A DNA stretch of 64,000 nucleotides from Natrinema gelatinilyticum (GCF_024266705.1 NZ_CP100757.1:1116001-1180000), one strand, 5' to 3'. Positions 1-8,118 are shown, counted from the stretch's first letter. Made by a program: numbers and translations. Notes: generated by a model from the letters alone, not told the origin.

Positions 1-86
1 GGGATATGACCGACAACTCACATGAGGCGTAATTACGAACAATAGCTATCTCACTGCCCGACCAAGAATACGTGGTAGTGATCGAC

Positions 87-527
87 ATGCAAGATGACGA
101 GTCCGCTTCGCCACGGAACCCGAGCGATCAGATCATCGAGAGAATTGCCTCGTGGCCGCACGTCGAACTGGCCAAAGGCCGGTTCAATTCAACGAGTTTC
201 CAGGTGGTCGGCCGTGAGTTCGGACATCTCCACCCGAGACTGGCGGATATTGGCTATCCGAAACCCCTTCGGGACCAGCTGATCAAGGAAGGCCAGACGA
301 AAGAACACCATGTCGTGCCAAACTCGAACGCAACGACGTTCCACATCGAGTCAGCTGACGACGCCGACCACGTCGTCTGGCTGTTCCGACTCTCGTATCT
401 CGCTCGACTAGCCGTTCTGCAACGGCGTGAGGAGCTGGACGCGGACCTGAACATCCAACAGGAACTCGACGAACTCGCGCCGAGTGATGGCATTCGTACC
501 GCCTTCGAGGCTGCCATCGCGGCGTAG
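87..527 (+). CDS. DUF5519 / luciferase-domain family protein
   Basis: A small soluble protein of 146 residues from the ATG at 87; an in-frame GTG at 72 would add five residues. It resembles the haloarchaeal and bacterial DUF5519 family ('luciferase domain'), whose members carry the pattern seen here: an N-terminal helix ending in SWPHVE, a FQVVGREFGHLHP segment (residues ~42-54), then HHVVPNSNATTFHIES and a C-terminal helix rich in Leu and Glu. The biochemical role of the family is unknown; the name comes from a domain found near luciferase-like proteins, not from shown activity. The gene stands alone: solo transposon-end sequence and tnpB follow about 90 bp downstream, so no operon partner is visible. 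Family call fairly firm, function unassigned. Confidence 0.7.
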   Translation: MQDDESASPRNPSDQIIERIASWPHVELAKGRFNSTSFQVVGREFGHLHPRLADIGYPKPLRDQLIKEGQTKEHHVVPNSNATTFHIESADDADHVVWLFRLSYLARLAVLQRREELDADLNIQQELDELAPSDGIRTAFEAAIAA

Positions 528-616
528 CTCCGTCGTACCAGGGCGATCACTCGGAGTCAGTCGGAGCACTGGCCCGCCGTGGGAAATTCAACTGAAGCGG
601 TCGCGCGGAGTCCCCT

Positions 617-657
617 TTCTCAAGGAACGAGCGAAGCGAGTGAGTAGGGAGGGGAGG
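617..657 (+). repeat. Solo TnpB-type right-end sequence
   Basis: This stretch, from CTCAAGGAACGAGCGAAG to the GTAGGGAGGGG core, closely resembles the right-end hairpin region of haloarchaeal tnpB elements and the other copies in this window (for example 56436-56491). It has no tnpB of its own upstream and lacks the final GTTCAC, so it is probably a decayed end left by an earlier insertion, just in front of the intact tnpB. Confidence 0.5.
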
Positions 658-684
658 AGCGCGTCCATGCAGGCTACAAACACC

Positions 685-697
685 GATATATAAGTAG
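685..697 (+). promoter_or_regulatory. TATA box of tnpB
   Basis: The AT-rich stretch GATATATAAGTAG lies about 25-30 bp before the GTG at 719. This is the normal spacing for a haloarchaeal TATA box driving a leaderless transcript. Confidence 0.5.
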
Positions 698-718
698 CCA
701 TAGAATTACATTGAAGAT

Positions 719-1975
719 GTGGCAGACGACTACGTGCGTCGGACGGCAATCACTCGTCTTGTGGTTACGGACGAGCAACGCGACCTTCTCGAAGATACCA
801 TCTCCGAGTGGAAGCGAGGGTGCCAACTCACCACCGACATGGCGTGGGGCAAGTGCAACGCCAAAAGCGACGTCCAACCCCTCGCATACGACGATGTGCG
901 TGAACACACTGACCTCGGGAGTCAGCACGCGATTCTCGCCACCCACCAAACTGCCCAAGCTATCACCGGCTGTATTGAACGCCGGTCCAAGGGTAAGCAG
1001 GTGAGCAAGCCGACGTTCACCGCACCTACGGTGAAGTACGACACTCGAACCATGACACTGTTCGATGACGATACGGTGTCGCTTTCCACGACCCAGAGTC
1101 GTGTCCGGTGTCCGCTTGCCCTCCCCGACGCCGACGATGGCTACCAACGGCAGTACCTTGGCTCGGACACATGGAGCGTCACGGAAAGTACACTCACCGC
1201 CCGCGACGGCGACTACTTCCTTCACATCGGCTTCCGCCGGCCCAAGAACGATACCGAACGGAACACCGCCGAGGACGGAACGGTCCTCGGGGTTGACCTC
1301 GGTGTCGAAAACCTCGTCGTCACCAGTACCGCCTACTTCTTCAGCGGGCGAGAGTTAACTCACAGCCTCCGCGAGTTCGAGAAAGTACGTGCCGGACTCC
1401 AACAGACCGGAACCCGAAGCGCACACCGGACCCTTAAACAGTCGAGCGGTCGCGAGCTTCGATATATCCGCGACGTACTCCATCGGGCGTCGAACGCCAT
1501 CGTAGACGAAGCACTCCGGTATGAGTGCGACATTATCGCGTTCGAGGATTTGACCCATATCCGCGACCGAACTGGCGCGTCGTGGGGGCACAAATGGGCG
1601 TTCCGAACGCTATACGAGCAAGTCGAGTACAAAGCCGAAACGGTCGGAGTCTCGGTGAAACAGGTGGGTTCAGCGTACACGTCCAAGCGGTGCACCGAGT
1701 GTGGATTCACGGCGGACGAGAATCGCCCGACTCGAAACGACTTCCGATGCGTGAAATGCGAGTCGGAAGCGAACGCGGACTACAACGCGGCAAAGAATAT
1801 TGGGTTGCGGTATGTCCGTCGGGGCCAACAGTCGTCTCGGCGGACGGGCAACAGTCAGCTTGCCCTGAAGTCTGGAACGGTGACGCCAAGTGGCGGATTC
1901 ACCGCCCACCCGGACGGGTTCGAGGCTGAGTTCATGGACAAGCCCCACCCTCCACGAGCGAACCCCTCGGGGTGA
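719..1975 (+). CDS. tnpB: RNA-guided nuclease TnpB (IS200/IS605 family)
   Basis: TnpB is a compact RNA-guided DNA endonuclease, ancestral to Cas12, that helps IS200/IS605 elements persist. All key parts are present in 418 residues: RuvC-I aspartate in GVDLG (D193), RuvC-II glutamate in AFEDL (E276), a CxxC...CxxC zinc ribbon (C325, C328, C344, C347) and the RuvC-III aspartate in ANADYNAAKNIG (D354). The start is a GTG at 719 placed 25-30 bp after a TATA box, consistent with leaderless translation. The C-terminal ~50 codons overlap the right end of the element, where the guide RNA of TnpB systems is normally encoded. No tnpA is next to it, so movement would need a transposase in trans. It appears intact. 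Confidence 0.9.
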   Translation: MADDYVRRTAITRLVVTDEQRDLLEDTISEWKRGCQLTTDMAWGKCNAKSDVQPLAYDDVREHTDLGSQHAILATHQTAQAITGCIERRSKGKQVSKPTFTAPTVKYDTRTMTLFDDDTVSLSTTQSRVRCPLALPDADDGYQRQYLGSDTWSVTESTLTARDGDYFLHIGFRRPKNDTERNTAEDGTVLGVDLGVENLVVTSTAYFFSGRELTHSLREFEKVRAGLQQTGTRSAHRTLKQSSGRELRYIRDVLHRASNAIVDEALRYECDIIAFEDLTHIRDRTGASWGHKWAFRTLYEQVEYKAETVGVSVKQVGSAYTSKRCTECGFTADENRPTRNDFRCVKCESEANADYNAAKNIGLRYVRRGQQSSRRTGNSQLALKSGTVTPSGGFTAHPDGFEAEFMDKPHPPRANPSG

Positions 1976-1999
1976 GCGAAGTAGGGTGGGGTGGTTGAC
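1830..1999 (+). ncRNA. Candidate TnpB guide RNA (reRNA / omega RNA)
   Basis: In characterised TnpB systems the guide RNA overlaps the 3' end of tnpB and ends at the element's right boundary, and sense overlapping transcripts are known for tnpB genes of Halobacterium salinarum. Here the matching stretch has a CCCCTCGGGG stem-loop and the conserved GTAGGGTGGGGTGGTTGAC end; sequence immediately after 1999 would act as guide. Inferred by position and hairpins only; the 5' end is a guess. Confidence 0.35.
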
Positions 2000-2023
2000 A
2001 TCTCCGTTCTCTCGTCCAATCGG

Positions 2024-2763
2024 TCACCGCTCCTTGTGGTACATGCGGAGCGATAGCGGCGCGAACACCGCGACGATCACGGCAGCAGCCAGGAGCACCC
2101 AAGCTGCATCACCGATCGCGACGCCGCCGTGCATGAGACCTCGGGCGGCGTCAAGAAGGTGCGTGACGGGATTCAGGCGAACGATAGTCTGGAGGCACGC
2201 CGGCATGGTCGCCGGGTCGACGAAGACGTTGCTCACGAACGTGAACGCCGAAGATGTCCCCTAGAATGGCCTTGGCCTCTGCGCGCCGTGAAGGGTCTTG
2301 CAGGCGGACGTGGAGCGTGCTCGCGCCGACCTGGGCCTTCGGACGCGGCTCGTCCCCTCGGCGATGACGCGTCCGTGGTTGATTACGGCGAGGCCGAAGG
2401 CCGCGAGCAGGTCGTCGTCGCGCTCTCTGGCGTCGCGCCACCCAAATTCGAGGAGGTGGCCCCCGAGGACGAGGTTCTCGCGGCCCGTGAGGCCCTCGTC
2501 GATTGAGGCGTACTGCCCCGTGACGCTAACTTTCTCTCGAACTGCTGCCGGCTCTTTCACCACGACGTGTCCGAGGACGGTCGCGGTACCGGCGTCCGGG
2601 CGGAGCAGCGTTGCGAGGACGCGGATGATCGTCATCTTGCCGGCACCGTCAGGGCCCAGGAGCTCGTACACGGGTCCCGGTCGATCTGTAAGTCGACGCC
2701 GTCCACGGCCCGCGTCTCTCCGAACGATTTCTGCAGGCTGGCGGTTTCGATCGCGAGAGTCAC
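2024..2763 (-). pseudogene. Relic of a DrrA/DrrB-type ABC drug exporter
   Basis: Read on the minus strand, the first part is an ABC ATPase. It begins at a GTG at 2763 (TLAIETASLQKSFGETRAVDGV), then needs a frameshift near 2672 to reach the Walker A segment GPDGAGKMT, where the normal Thr before the last residue has become Met. The Q-loop region follows, but the sequence jumps from LLAAFGL to AVINHGRVIAEG, so the signature and Walker B region is deleted. A further frame change gives the DrrA C-terminal segment GASTLHVRLQDP. This runs straight into the last ~70 residues of an ABC-2 permease (SNVFVDPATMP, LNPVTHLLDAARGLM, one membrane helix). Family members export hydrophobic drugs or lipids. 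With two internal deletions and several frameshifts this one cannot be functional. Confidence 0.75.
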
Positions 2764-2790
2764 GTCATTTAGCTGTAATTGAGGGCGCTC

Positions 2791-3261
2791 AGCTCCCTTC
2801 TGCTCACGGCGACGCCGTTCGCATGGTCAGCGGGACCGACGGTCCCGCGCTATCCTCAGCGAGCGCCGAAGGCGCGAGCAGCGAGGGGAGACAGCGCCCG
2901 CACGTCTTGGTTTCGTGTGAATCGGCACCCTTATTATCCCTTTGGTCGAAGGTGAGAATAAGATGCTCACCACGTTTCCGGCGGTGTTCAAACGTGACAA
3001 TAAGCGTGCATCGTCGGTTGTGGTCGAGTGTCCAACCGGTAGGAGCGGGACACTCCGAACCACCTGTCAAGGGAAGTCGCCTGCGGAGTCTGGAACCGTC
3101 CGCAGAACGCCAACAGCGTTCTGCCGGGCCGCACGAGACGCTCCGCGTCTTGTGGACGCTGTGGGATCTGTTCCTGCACGTTCCGACACAGAAACAGGAC
3201 GCTCCGTCCGCACCAAGCGAGGGCTGGGTAAGCCCGAGCGCGGTAGGGCGGAGTAGTTCAC
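2791..3261 (+). mobile_element. 471 bp non-autonomous element with TnpB-type right end (type B, copy 1)
   Basis: No convincing gene lies here. The left part (2791-2880, with GGGACCGACGGTCCC as a palindrome) recurs in reverse at 23630-23700. The middle and right (2935-3261) recur in reverse at 58582-58725 plus 59881-60136, and the right third at 18833-18970. It ends with GCGGTAGGGCGGAGTAGTTC and AC, matching the tnpB right-end consensus. This is the longest uninterrupted copy and so the reference for the family. A weakly conserved minus-strand frame (around 2827-3063, VRSVPLLP...ARLLSRLNTAG) is shared with the copy at 59.9 kb, but no start or product can be defended. Confidence 0.65.
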
Positions 3262-3399
3262 ATAAGCATAGACAAACAACCCATATTTTGGTTGTAGAGG
3301 AGCTCTGTCAGGGATAATATGGGGTTTCGGTGCGTGCAATGCTCATGATTAAGCGATTGGCGCACGTTCTCTAGTAGTTGCAGTACGCGAAGGTATATC

Positions 3400-3774
3400 A
3401 TGACCACAGCCACCGACAACGAGGCAATCGCCCGGCGGATTTTCGAGGAGGTCTGGCAGAACCACAACTACGACGTCAACGACGATCTCGTCTCCGAGGA
3501 CTACGTCTTTCACGACCCGTCGATGCCAGAGGATACGGAATGGGCCAGTGGTCGCGAGGGCTATCGAATGATGGCCGAGATGTGCGCCGGCATCATCGAC
3601 GGCACGCTCGAATTCGAGCAGGTCATCTCCACGAGAGACTACGTTGTGGGTCGCTGGAAGCAGACCGGCACCCACGTTGGAAAGATGGGGAACATCGAGC
3701 CGACGAATGAGGAAGTGAGTATCACGGGCAACGTAATCGACCGCTTCGAGGACGGCAAACTCGTCGAGATGTGA
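3400..3774 (+). CDS. SnoaL-like polyketide cyclase-family protein, truncated by nonsense codons
   Basis: SnoaL-like proteins are small alpha+beta barrel proteins, some of which cyclise polyketides; most haloarchaeal members have no known substrate. The 124 residues show the usual order: N-terminal helix (ARRIFEEVWQNHN), the DYVFHDPS segment, the RMMAEM helix, and the strands RDYVVGRWKQTGTHVGKM and VIDRFEDGKLVEM. The frame stops at TGA 3772-3774, directly followed by TAG. The same frame then continues for 36 codons with a family-like C-terminus (ILTQLGVI) and ends at a TGA (3886-3888) overlapping the ATG of the next gene. The original gene was therefore probably 3400-3888 and translationally coupled to the RibD-like gene. 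Whether the shortened protein still folds is open. Confidence 0.75.
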   Translation: MTTATDNEAIARRIFEEVWQNHNYDVNDDLVSEDYVFHDPSMPEDTEWASGREGYRMMAEMCAGIIDGTLEFEQVISTRDYVVGRWKQTGTHVGKMGNIEPTNEEVSITGNVIDRFEDGKLVEM

Positions 3775-3884
3775 TAGATGGTTGCCATGTATCCAATACT
3801 CACGCAACTCGGAGTGATTCTGGAGGACCTCTTCGCTCCGGAGACGCCCTGGCGGAGGACTAGCCGTCCTGCCGAGACAGACCG

Positions 3885-4463
3885 ATGACAATGAGGGACG
3901 TCGTCGTCTCGAACTGGGTGACCCTCGATGGCTGCTACACTGATCCGGACGGCGAAATCGACTGGTTCGTGTGGAACGACGAGACCGAACAGTACTCCAG
4001 GGAGCAGATTGAGACGATCGACACTATTCTGTTCGGACGAGTGACCTACGAACTGATGGCGGACTACTGGCCGACTGAAGCGTCGGCCGAGGAGGATCCG
4101 GTCATCACCGAGGCGATGAACACCCTGCCGAAGGTCGTGTTCTCGACGACGCTCGAGGAGGTGGACTGGGCGAACGCGCGCCTAGCCGATGGAGACATAA
4201 AGGACGAGGTAGCACAGCTCAAAGCCGAGGACGGCCGGGAGATCGCGGTCTTCGGGAGCGGTCAGCTCGTCCAGCAGTTGATGAACCTCGGCCTCGTCGA
4301 CGAGTACCGGCTATTCGTCAACCCGCTCGTCCTCGGGGATGGGAATCGGATGTTCGATAACGTTGATGAGGAGGCCGACCTCGAACTGGTCGATTCGAGG
4401 ACCTTTTCGAACGGGGTCGTGTTGCTCGATTACCGGATGGGAGAACGGAGGTCGGACAGGTGA
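3885..4463 (+). CDS. Dihydrofolate reductase / RibD C-terminal family protein (paralogue 1)
   Basis: A 192-residue protein of the RibD C-terminal (bacterial bifunctional deaminase-reductase) fold, a pyridine-nucleotide-dependent reductase domain related to DHFR. Visible marks are the opening strand VVVSNWVTLDG, the LFGRVTYELMADYWP segment (residues ~46-60), IAVFGSGQLVQQLMNLGLVDEY (the nucleotide-binding loop), and NPLVLGDGNRMF. Stand-alone members are not riboflavin enzymes and their substrates are generally unknown. It is the first of three adjacent paralogues and its ATG overlaps the ancestral stop of the SnoaL frame. A role in a small oxidoreductive pathway is inference. Confidence 0.85.
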   Translation: MTMRDVVVSNWVTLDGCYTDPDGEIDWFVWNDETEQYSREQIETIDTILFGRVTYELMADYWPTEASAEEDPVITEAMNTLPKVVFSTTLEEVDWANARLADGDIKDEVAQLKAEDGREIAVFGSGQLVQQLMNLGLVDEYRLFVNPLVLGDGNRMFDNVDEEADLELVDSRTFSNGVVLLDYRMGERRSDR

Positions 4464-4574
4464 TGGAAGCGAGTACAGTGTCGGAAGGGGTTCGCGCCAC
4501 GGTGGCAGTAACCGCACTGCTGAGCAGTGAAACGCCGTCGTCGAGTCGAAACAAAGCAACAGAGAAAAATTGAC

Positions 4575-5159
4575 ATGAGAGACCTAATCGTAAGCGAGTT
4601 CCTGACTGTGGACGGAGTGATGCAGGCCCCGGGCGGTCCCGACGAGGACCGCGAAGGCGGGTTCGAGCACGGCGGCTGGCAGCAGCCCTACGTCGACGAG
4701 ATCTTCGCCGAGGCTATCTCCGAGGGGATCGCTACGTCGGATGCGCTGTTACTCGGCCGGAAGACCTACGAGATCTTTGCCGGGTACTGGCCGACAGCGA
4801 CGGACGAGGGAGAGTTCGCAGACATGATGAATAGCATCGACAAGTACGTCGCCTCGCGGACCTTGGACGCCGTGGAGTGGCAGAACTCGACGTTGCTCGA
4901 AGGCGACGTCGCGGAGGCGGTCGCCGAGCTGAAACGACAGCCTGGCGGGGACATACGGGTCATCGGCAGCGGCGAGCTCGTCCAGACGTTGATGGCCCAC
5001 GACCTCGTCGACGAGTATCAGCTCATGATTCACCCGCTCGTCCTCGGGAGTGGCAAGCAGCTGTTCAGGGAGAGCAGCAAACGAACCGATCTGGAACTCG
5101 TCGACACGAAAACGACCACGACTGGCGTCGTGATGCTCTACTACCAGCTGGGTAACTAG
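4575..5159 (+). CDS. Dihydrofolate reductase / RibD C-terminal family protein (paralogue 2)
   Basis: I chose the ATG at 4575 (MRDLIVSEFLTVDGVM) because it aligns with the starts of the paralogues; an upstream in-frame ATG at 4527 would add a basic, non-conserved stretch. The 194 residues carry LLLGRKTYEIFAGYWP, DIRVIGSGELVQTLMAHDLVDEY and HPLVLGSGKQLF, the conserved strand-loop-helix pieces of the family. Between the opening strand and the GRKTYE motif it has a Gly/Glu-rich loop (GGPDEDREGGFEHGGWQQPYVDE) typical of another subfamily than paralogue 1, so the three copies look like recruited relatives rather than a fresh duplication. Intergenic gap to paralogue 1 is about 110 bp. Confidence 0.85.
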   Translation: MRDLIVSEFLTVDGVMQAPGGPDEDREGGFEHGGWQQPYVDEIFAEAISEGIATSDALLLGRKTYEIFAGYWPTATDEGEFADMMNSIDKYVASRTLDAVEWQNSTLLEGDVAEAVAELKRQPGGDIRVIGSGELVQTLMAHDLVDEYQLMIHPLVLGSGKQLFRESSKRTDLELVDTKTTTTGVVMLYYQLGN

Positions 5160-5195
5160 GAGACGGATACCCCCATCGTACAATAGACCAATCCC

Positions 5196-5825
5196 ATGCC
5201 GACTTCCAATAGAAACGAAACCCAGACTCCCCGATCGCCGTCCGAGGAGGCCGCCGAGCGCGCGTTGTTCGCCTTCGAAATGGTGTCGCTCAACGGGCTC
5301 TTCGAGCGGCCAGATCGTGCGATCGACTGGCACCACGTCGACGACGAGTTCCACACGTTTGCCGTCGAGCAGTTGGACGAGATCGGGATGATCCTGTTCG
5401 GTCGGGTCACCTACGAGCTGATGGTTAACTACTGGCCAGAGACCGATGACGAGCCCGCCGTCACTGAGCGACTGAATAGCCTCCCCAAAATCGCCGTCTT
5501 GACGACGCTGGATGATGTGGATTGGAACAACACGAGCATCGTGTCGGCGAACGTCGTCGACAAGATTTCGGAACTCAAACGCCAGCCCGGCGACGATCTC
5601 GCAATCTTCGGCAGCTCGAAGCTTACGGTTTCGATGCTTGAGGCCGGACTGGTCGACGAGCTCCGGATCATGGTGAACCCGATCTTTTTGAGCTATGGGC
5701 ACCCCCTGTTCGAAGGACTGGCCGACGATATTGAGTTGCGGCTGCTCGACACGAGGACGTTCGAGAACGGAAACGTCTTGCATTACTACCGGCCGGAGTA
5801 TGCCGGCGATGAGCGTGAGAGCTGA
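5196..5825 (+). CDS. Dihydrofolate reductase / RibD C-terminal family protein (paralogue 3)
   Basis: A 209-residue member of the same fold with a ~25-residue polar N-terminal extension before the first strand (ALFAFEMVSLNG). The motifs MILFGRVTYELMVNYWP, LAIFGSSKLTVSMLEAGLVDEL and NPIFLSYGHPLFEG align with paralogue 1, which is clearly its closest neighbour, including the IDW...F..EQL.. segment before LFGRVTYEL. The start ATG at 5196 is the only good in-frame start. The gap after paralogue 2 is 36 bp, so the three genes are likely co-transcribed. No dedicated regulator is adjacent. Confidence 0.85.
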   Translation: MPTSNRNETQTPRSPSEEAAERALFAFEMVSLNGLFERPDRAIDWHHVDDEFHTFAVEQLDEIGMILFGRVTYELMVNYWPETDDEPAVTERLNSLPKIAVLTTLDDVDWNNTSIVSANVVDKISELKRQPGDDLAIFGSSKLTVSMLEAGLVDELRIMVNPIFLSYGHPLFEGLADDIELRLLDTRTFENGNVLHYYRPEYAGDERES

Positions 5826-6142
5826 GCTGTAACTTCGGCGTTCCGGGAAGGTCCTTCCTGTCGAACGAAGCGAACTCACGAACGTAGTGGACACAGCGGC
5901 TCCATGCGGAGCGATTGTCCCGACCGTACGAATCGGCTAGCAGATCAACCGGCCGCTACGTCCACTACCTCTATGACGAGCCACCGCGCCGAACCACACA
6001 TAGTCTCACTGGTCACGGTCGTGATTACGCTCCACCTCCTGTTCGCTCCCCTCGCTGACGAAAGACGATTCGATGGTTGGACGAACATTCGATCAATGGA
6101 CGCGAAACGATACATAAGGCAGTGAGCTATTTTCACCTGTCT
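5826..6142. other. Intergenic region with TATA box
   Basis: No gene is supported. Near the right edge TACATAA (6111-6117) lies 26 bp before the ATG at 6143, the spacing expected for a leaderless haloarchaeal promoter that would drive the four-gene operon 6143-8118. Otherwise I see nothing recognisable. Confidence 0.5.
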
Positions 6143-6430
6143 ATGAGAATCCCAGTTCCGACGAACAGACTCGTTTCGCTCACGCTCGCCGGCGCGGTGC
6201 TGACAAGCTTCGTCGCGCTCTCGCTGGCGGCCCCCGGGCTCGGACTCGGCGTCGATCCGTTGACCAACGACGAAAATCCGACGGTCGCAAGCGACGCGCC
6301 GACACCGAACGGAGACTTCACGCCAGCGGTCGGGACGCAAGGCGGCGGTGAACACGAGGACGATGAGTACGAAGAACATGACGAATACGAGGAAGAGGAG
6401 TACGAAGAATACGAAGGGGAGGAGGACTAG
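6143..6430 (+). CDS. Exported small protein with acidic Glu/Tyr-rich tail
   Basis: A 95-residue protein whose N-terminus looks like a signal peptide or membrane anchor: basic start (MRIPVPTNR), hydrophobic core (LVSLTLAGAVLTSFVALSLA) and small residues at APG. After a Pro/Thr-rich spacer the last 30 residues are almost only Glu, Asp and Tyr, ending in EEYEEYEGEED. I recognise no domain. Two base pairs separate it from the ApbE gene, so it belongs to the same operon; the acidic tail might bind metal or simply keep an exposed segment soluble in high salt, which is inference. Confidence 0.65.
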   Translation: MRIPVPTNRLVSLTLAGAVLTSFVALSLAAPGLGLGVDPLTNDENPTVASDAPTPNGDFTPAVGTQGGGEHEDDEYEEHDEYEEEEYEEYEGEED

Positions 6431-6432
6431 CA

Positions 6433-7302
6433 ATGAGCCTGGCGGATACACTCACTTCCGCCCGCACGCGACTCGGTGATGCTCGTCTGGAGTTTCAGTG
6501 CTGTGATACTGACTTCACCGTTCGGATGACTGGCTACCACGCCGAGATTGCAGCCGATCGCGCTCGAGAAACTGCGCTATCACTCGAGGCCGAACTCAAC
6601 GCGTTCGATTCTGAGAGCGCGGTCGCGTGTCTCAACCGAACGGGACGCATCGAGAACGAACACGTCGCCCGACTGGTTCGGCGTGGCCTCGAGTACGGCG
6701 AGCGCACTGACGGCGTCTTTGACATCCGGCAGGGGGCAGTCGAACACGACCTGAAGGCGTACCTTCGTGGCGATCGAGAGACGGTGTCGGCGACGTTCGA
6801 GACCGGATCGGTGCGTGTCGACGGTGACCGCGTCGTCACCGAGACGGAACTCGACTTAAACGGCCTCGCGAAGGGCTACATCGTCGACCGTGCGACCGCC
6901 GCGGCGGCGGGGCCCGGCCGACATGGCTTCGTCAGCGGTGGTGGCGACATGTCGCCGCCGACTGGGCCGATCGCCGTCGAAAGTCCCTACGGGGATTCGC
7001 GTCCGCTCAAAGTCCTCGAGACCGACTGGAACGTCGCCACCTCTGGGAACTATCGCCGGGCCCGCGACGGCGTCGACCACGTCTATGATCCGACGAGCGA
7101 GCGACTCGGCGCGCGCCACGAGTCGGTCACCGTAGTCGCGAACCGCGACTGTATGGAGGCTGATGCACTCGCGACGACACTGGCCGCACTGCCGCTCTCG
7201 GACGCACTCGAGCGTGCGGAGGCGTGGCTGGACCTCGAGGCACTTGTGGTTCACGACGGCGTCTTTCGGACAACGGAGGGATTCGATGGGCACGTCGCAT
7301 AG
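6433..7302 (+). CDS. apbE: FAD:protein FMN transferase (ApbE family)
   Basis: ApbE enzymes transfer FMN from FAD onto a Thr or Ser of partner proteins, usually extracytoplasmic redox subunits. In this 289-residue protein the family motifs are present: DLNGLAKGYIVD (residues ~140-151), the glycine loop SGGGDM (~167-172), TSGNYRR with VDHVYDPTS, and the C-terminal MEADALATTLAALP that normally supplies the magnesium ligand. No signal peptide is seen, whereas many bacterial ApbE proteins are lipoproteins; cytoplasmic or Tat-independent action is possible. It sits between a small exported protein and two membrane proteins including a ferric-reductase-like one, which points to a surface electron-transfer pathway. 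No obvious FMN-acceptor motif (S/T-G-A-T) was noticed in the neighbours. Confidence 0.85.
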   Translation: MSLADTLTSARTRLGDARLEFQCCDTDFTVRMTGYHAEIAADRARETALSLEAELNAFDSESAVACLNRTGRIENEHVARLVRRGLEYGERTDGVFDIRQGAVEHDLKAYLRGDRETVSATFETGSVRVDGDRVVTETELDLNGLAKGYIVDRATAAAAGPGRHGFVSGGGDMSPPTGPIAVESPYGDSRPLKVLETDWNVATSGNYRRARDGVDHVYDPTSERLGARHESVTVVANRDCMEADALATTLAALPLSDALERAEAWLDLEALVVHDGVFRTTEGFDGHVA

Positions 7303-7573
7303 CGGAACGATCACGGTCGTCGCTGTTGTGTTACTTGTCGCCACGGTGCCGGTGCTGTGGGGGATCGCAGACGTTCGCGAGGCGCAGGCGATCGACCGCA
7401 AACAGGCGGACCTCGTCGACTCGACGGTGCCGACGAGACAGGCACCGAACGATTACGACGGCGATGGGATTCGCGACAGTACAGATCAGTGTCCGACGCG
7501 ACCGGAGACGACAAACGGCTTCCAAGATGGCGACGGCTGTCCAGACGTCGTCGAGACGACGGGGGCCTCGTGA
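7286..7573 (+). CDS. Membrane-anchored protein with a thrombospondin type-3-like calcium motif
   Basis: 95 residues from the ATG at 7286, which lies inside the 3' end of apbE (17 bp overlap). An N-terminal hydrophobic helix (TITVVAVVLLVATVPVLWGIA) anchors it; the rest is outside or a released domain. The outer part ends with DYDGDGIRDSTDQCP and FQDGDGCPD, one and a half thrombospondin type-3 repeats: Asp-rich calcium loops with paired cysteines. Such repeats usually bind Ca2+ in surface proteins. Its stop overlaps the start of the next gene (ATGA at 7573), so the two should be translationally coupled. Role in the redox operon is unknown. Confidence 0.75.
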   Translation: MGTSHSGTITVVAVVLLVATVPVLWGIADVREAQAIDRKQADLVDSTVPTRQAPNDYDGDGIRDSTDQCPTRPETTNGFQDGDGCPDVVETTGAS

Positions 7574-8118
7574 TGGAGCTGATCTGGTATCTCGACCGTG
7601 GCGCGGCACTCGTCGCCTATCCCGCGCTGTATCTGTCGGTCCTGACGGGGATTCTCTACACCGCGCGGTCGTTCGGCCCGCTCTACCGGCTCGCCCGCCG
7701 GACCCATATCGAGGTGTCGGTGTTCGCGATGCTCGTGACGCTCCTCCACGGCGTCCTCGGCATCCTCGACACCTGGTTCATCGTCACCGGGTCGGCACCC
7801 CAGCCCACCTACTCGATGACCTACCTGCTCGCCGGCGTTGTGGTTGGGGTTGGAGCGCTTCAGGTGCTCATCGTGGCAGTTTTGGGCTTTCTCGACGCAC
7901 AGCGGTTCGACAGACCCTGGGGGCCGCACGTCGTCCACGCGTTCGCCTACGGCGGCTTCGCCTTCGCGACGATCCACGCTGTCGCCATCGGGACCGACGT
8001 CGCAGGGTTGATTCGCCCCGTCTTCGGTCCAGCGATTGCGTTCCTTGGCTACGTCCTGCTGTTGCGCCTGCTAGCGGCCAGCGGACGGCTGCCGATGCCG
8101 GGGACGACGAAGCAGTAA
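7573..8118 (+). CDS. Ferric-reductase-like transmembrane protein
   Basis: The ATG at 7573 overlaps the previous stop. The 181 residues form about five membrane helices, with histidines inside or next to helices 2 and 4 (MLVTLLHGVLG, GPHVVHAFAYGGFAFATIHAVAIG) in the spacing typical of two-haem cytochrome b / ferric-reductase-like (YedZ-like) membrane domains. This predicts transmembrane electron transfer. With an FMN transferase in the operon, the electrons may pass to or from a flavinylated partner encoded elsewhere. The C-terminus has no FAD/NAD-binding domain, so another subunit must supply electrons. Family call is by topology and His pattern, so moderate. Confidence 0.7.
   Translation: MELIWYLDRGAALVAYPALYLSVLTGILYTARSFGPLYRLARRTHIEVSVFAMLVTLLHGVLGILDTWFIVTGSAPQPTYSMTYLLAGVVVGVGALQVLIVAVLGFLDAQRFDRPWGPHVVHAFAYGGFAFATIHAVAIGTDVAGLIRPVFGPAIAFLGYVLLLRLLAASGRLPMPGTTKQ

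Larger units (their letters stand above)
660..1999 (+). mobile_element. IS1341-type (IS200/IS605 family) element carrying only tnpB
   Basis: The element consists of tnpB plus short flanks with no tnpA, the IS1341-type arrangement. The right boundary is set by a stem formed by CCCCTCGGGG and the terminal GTAGGGTGGGGTGGTTGAC at about 1981-1999. The same terminal motif recurs at seven other places in the window. The left boundary is approximate: I placed it after the solo end at 617-657 because no clear left-end hairpin can be drawn. Confidence 0.6.

Noticed and set aside
3772..3777. TGA-TAG read through as selenocysteine or pyrrolysine in the SnoaL gene
   Set aside because: Two adjacent different stops, no SECIS-like or pyl genes seen, and haloarchaea are not known to use either here; simple nonsense mutation is enough.
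4749..5894. 381-codon minus-strand frame opposite the RibD-like genes
   Set aside because: Antisense shadow; the plus-strand genes carry clear family motifs and suitable starts.
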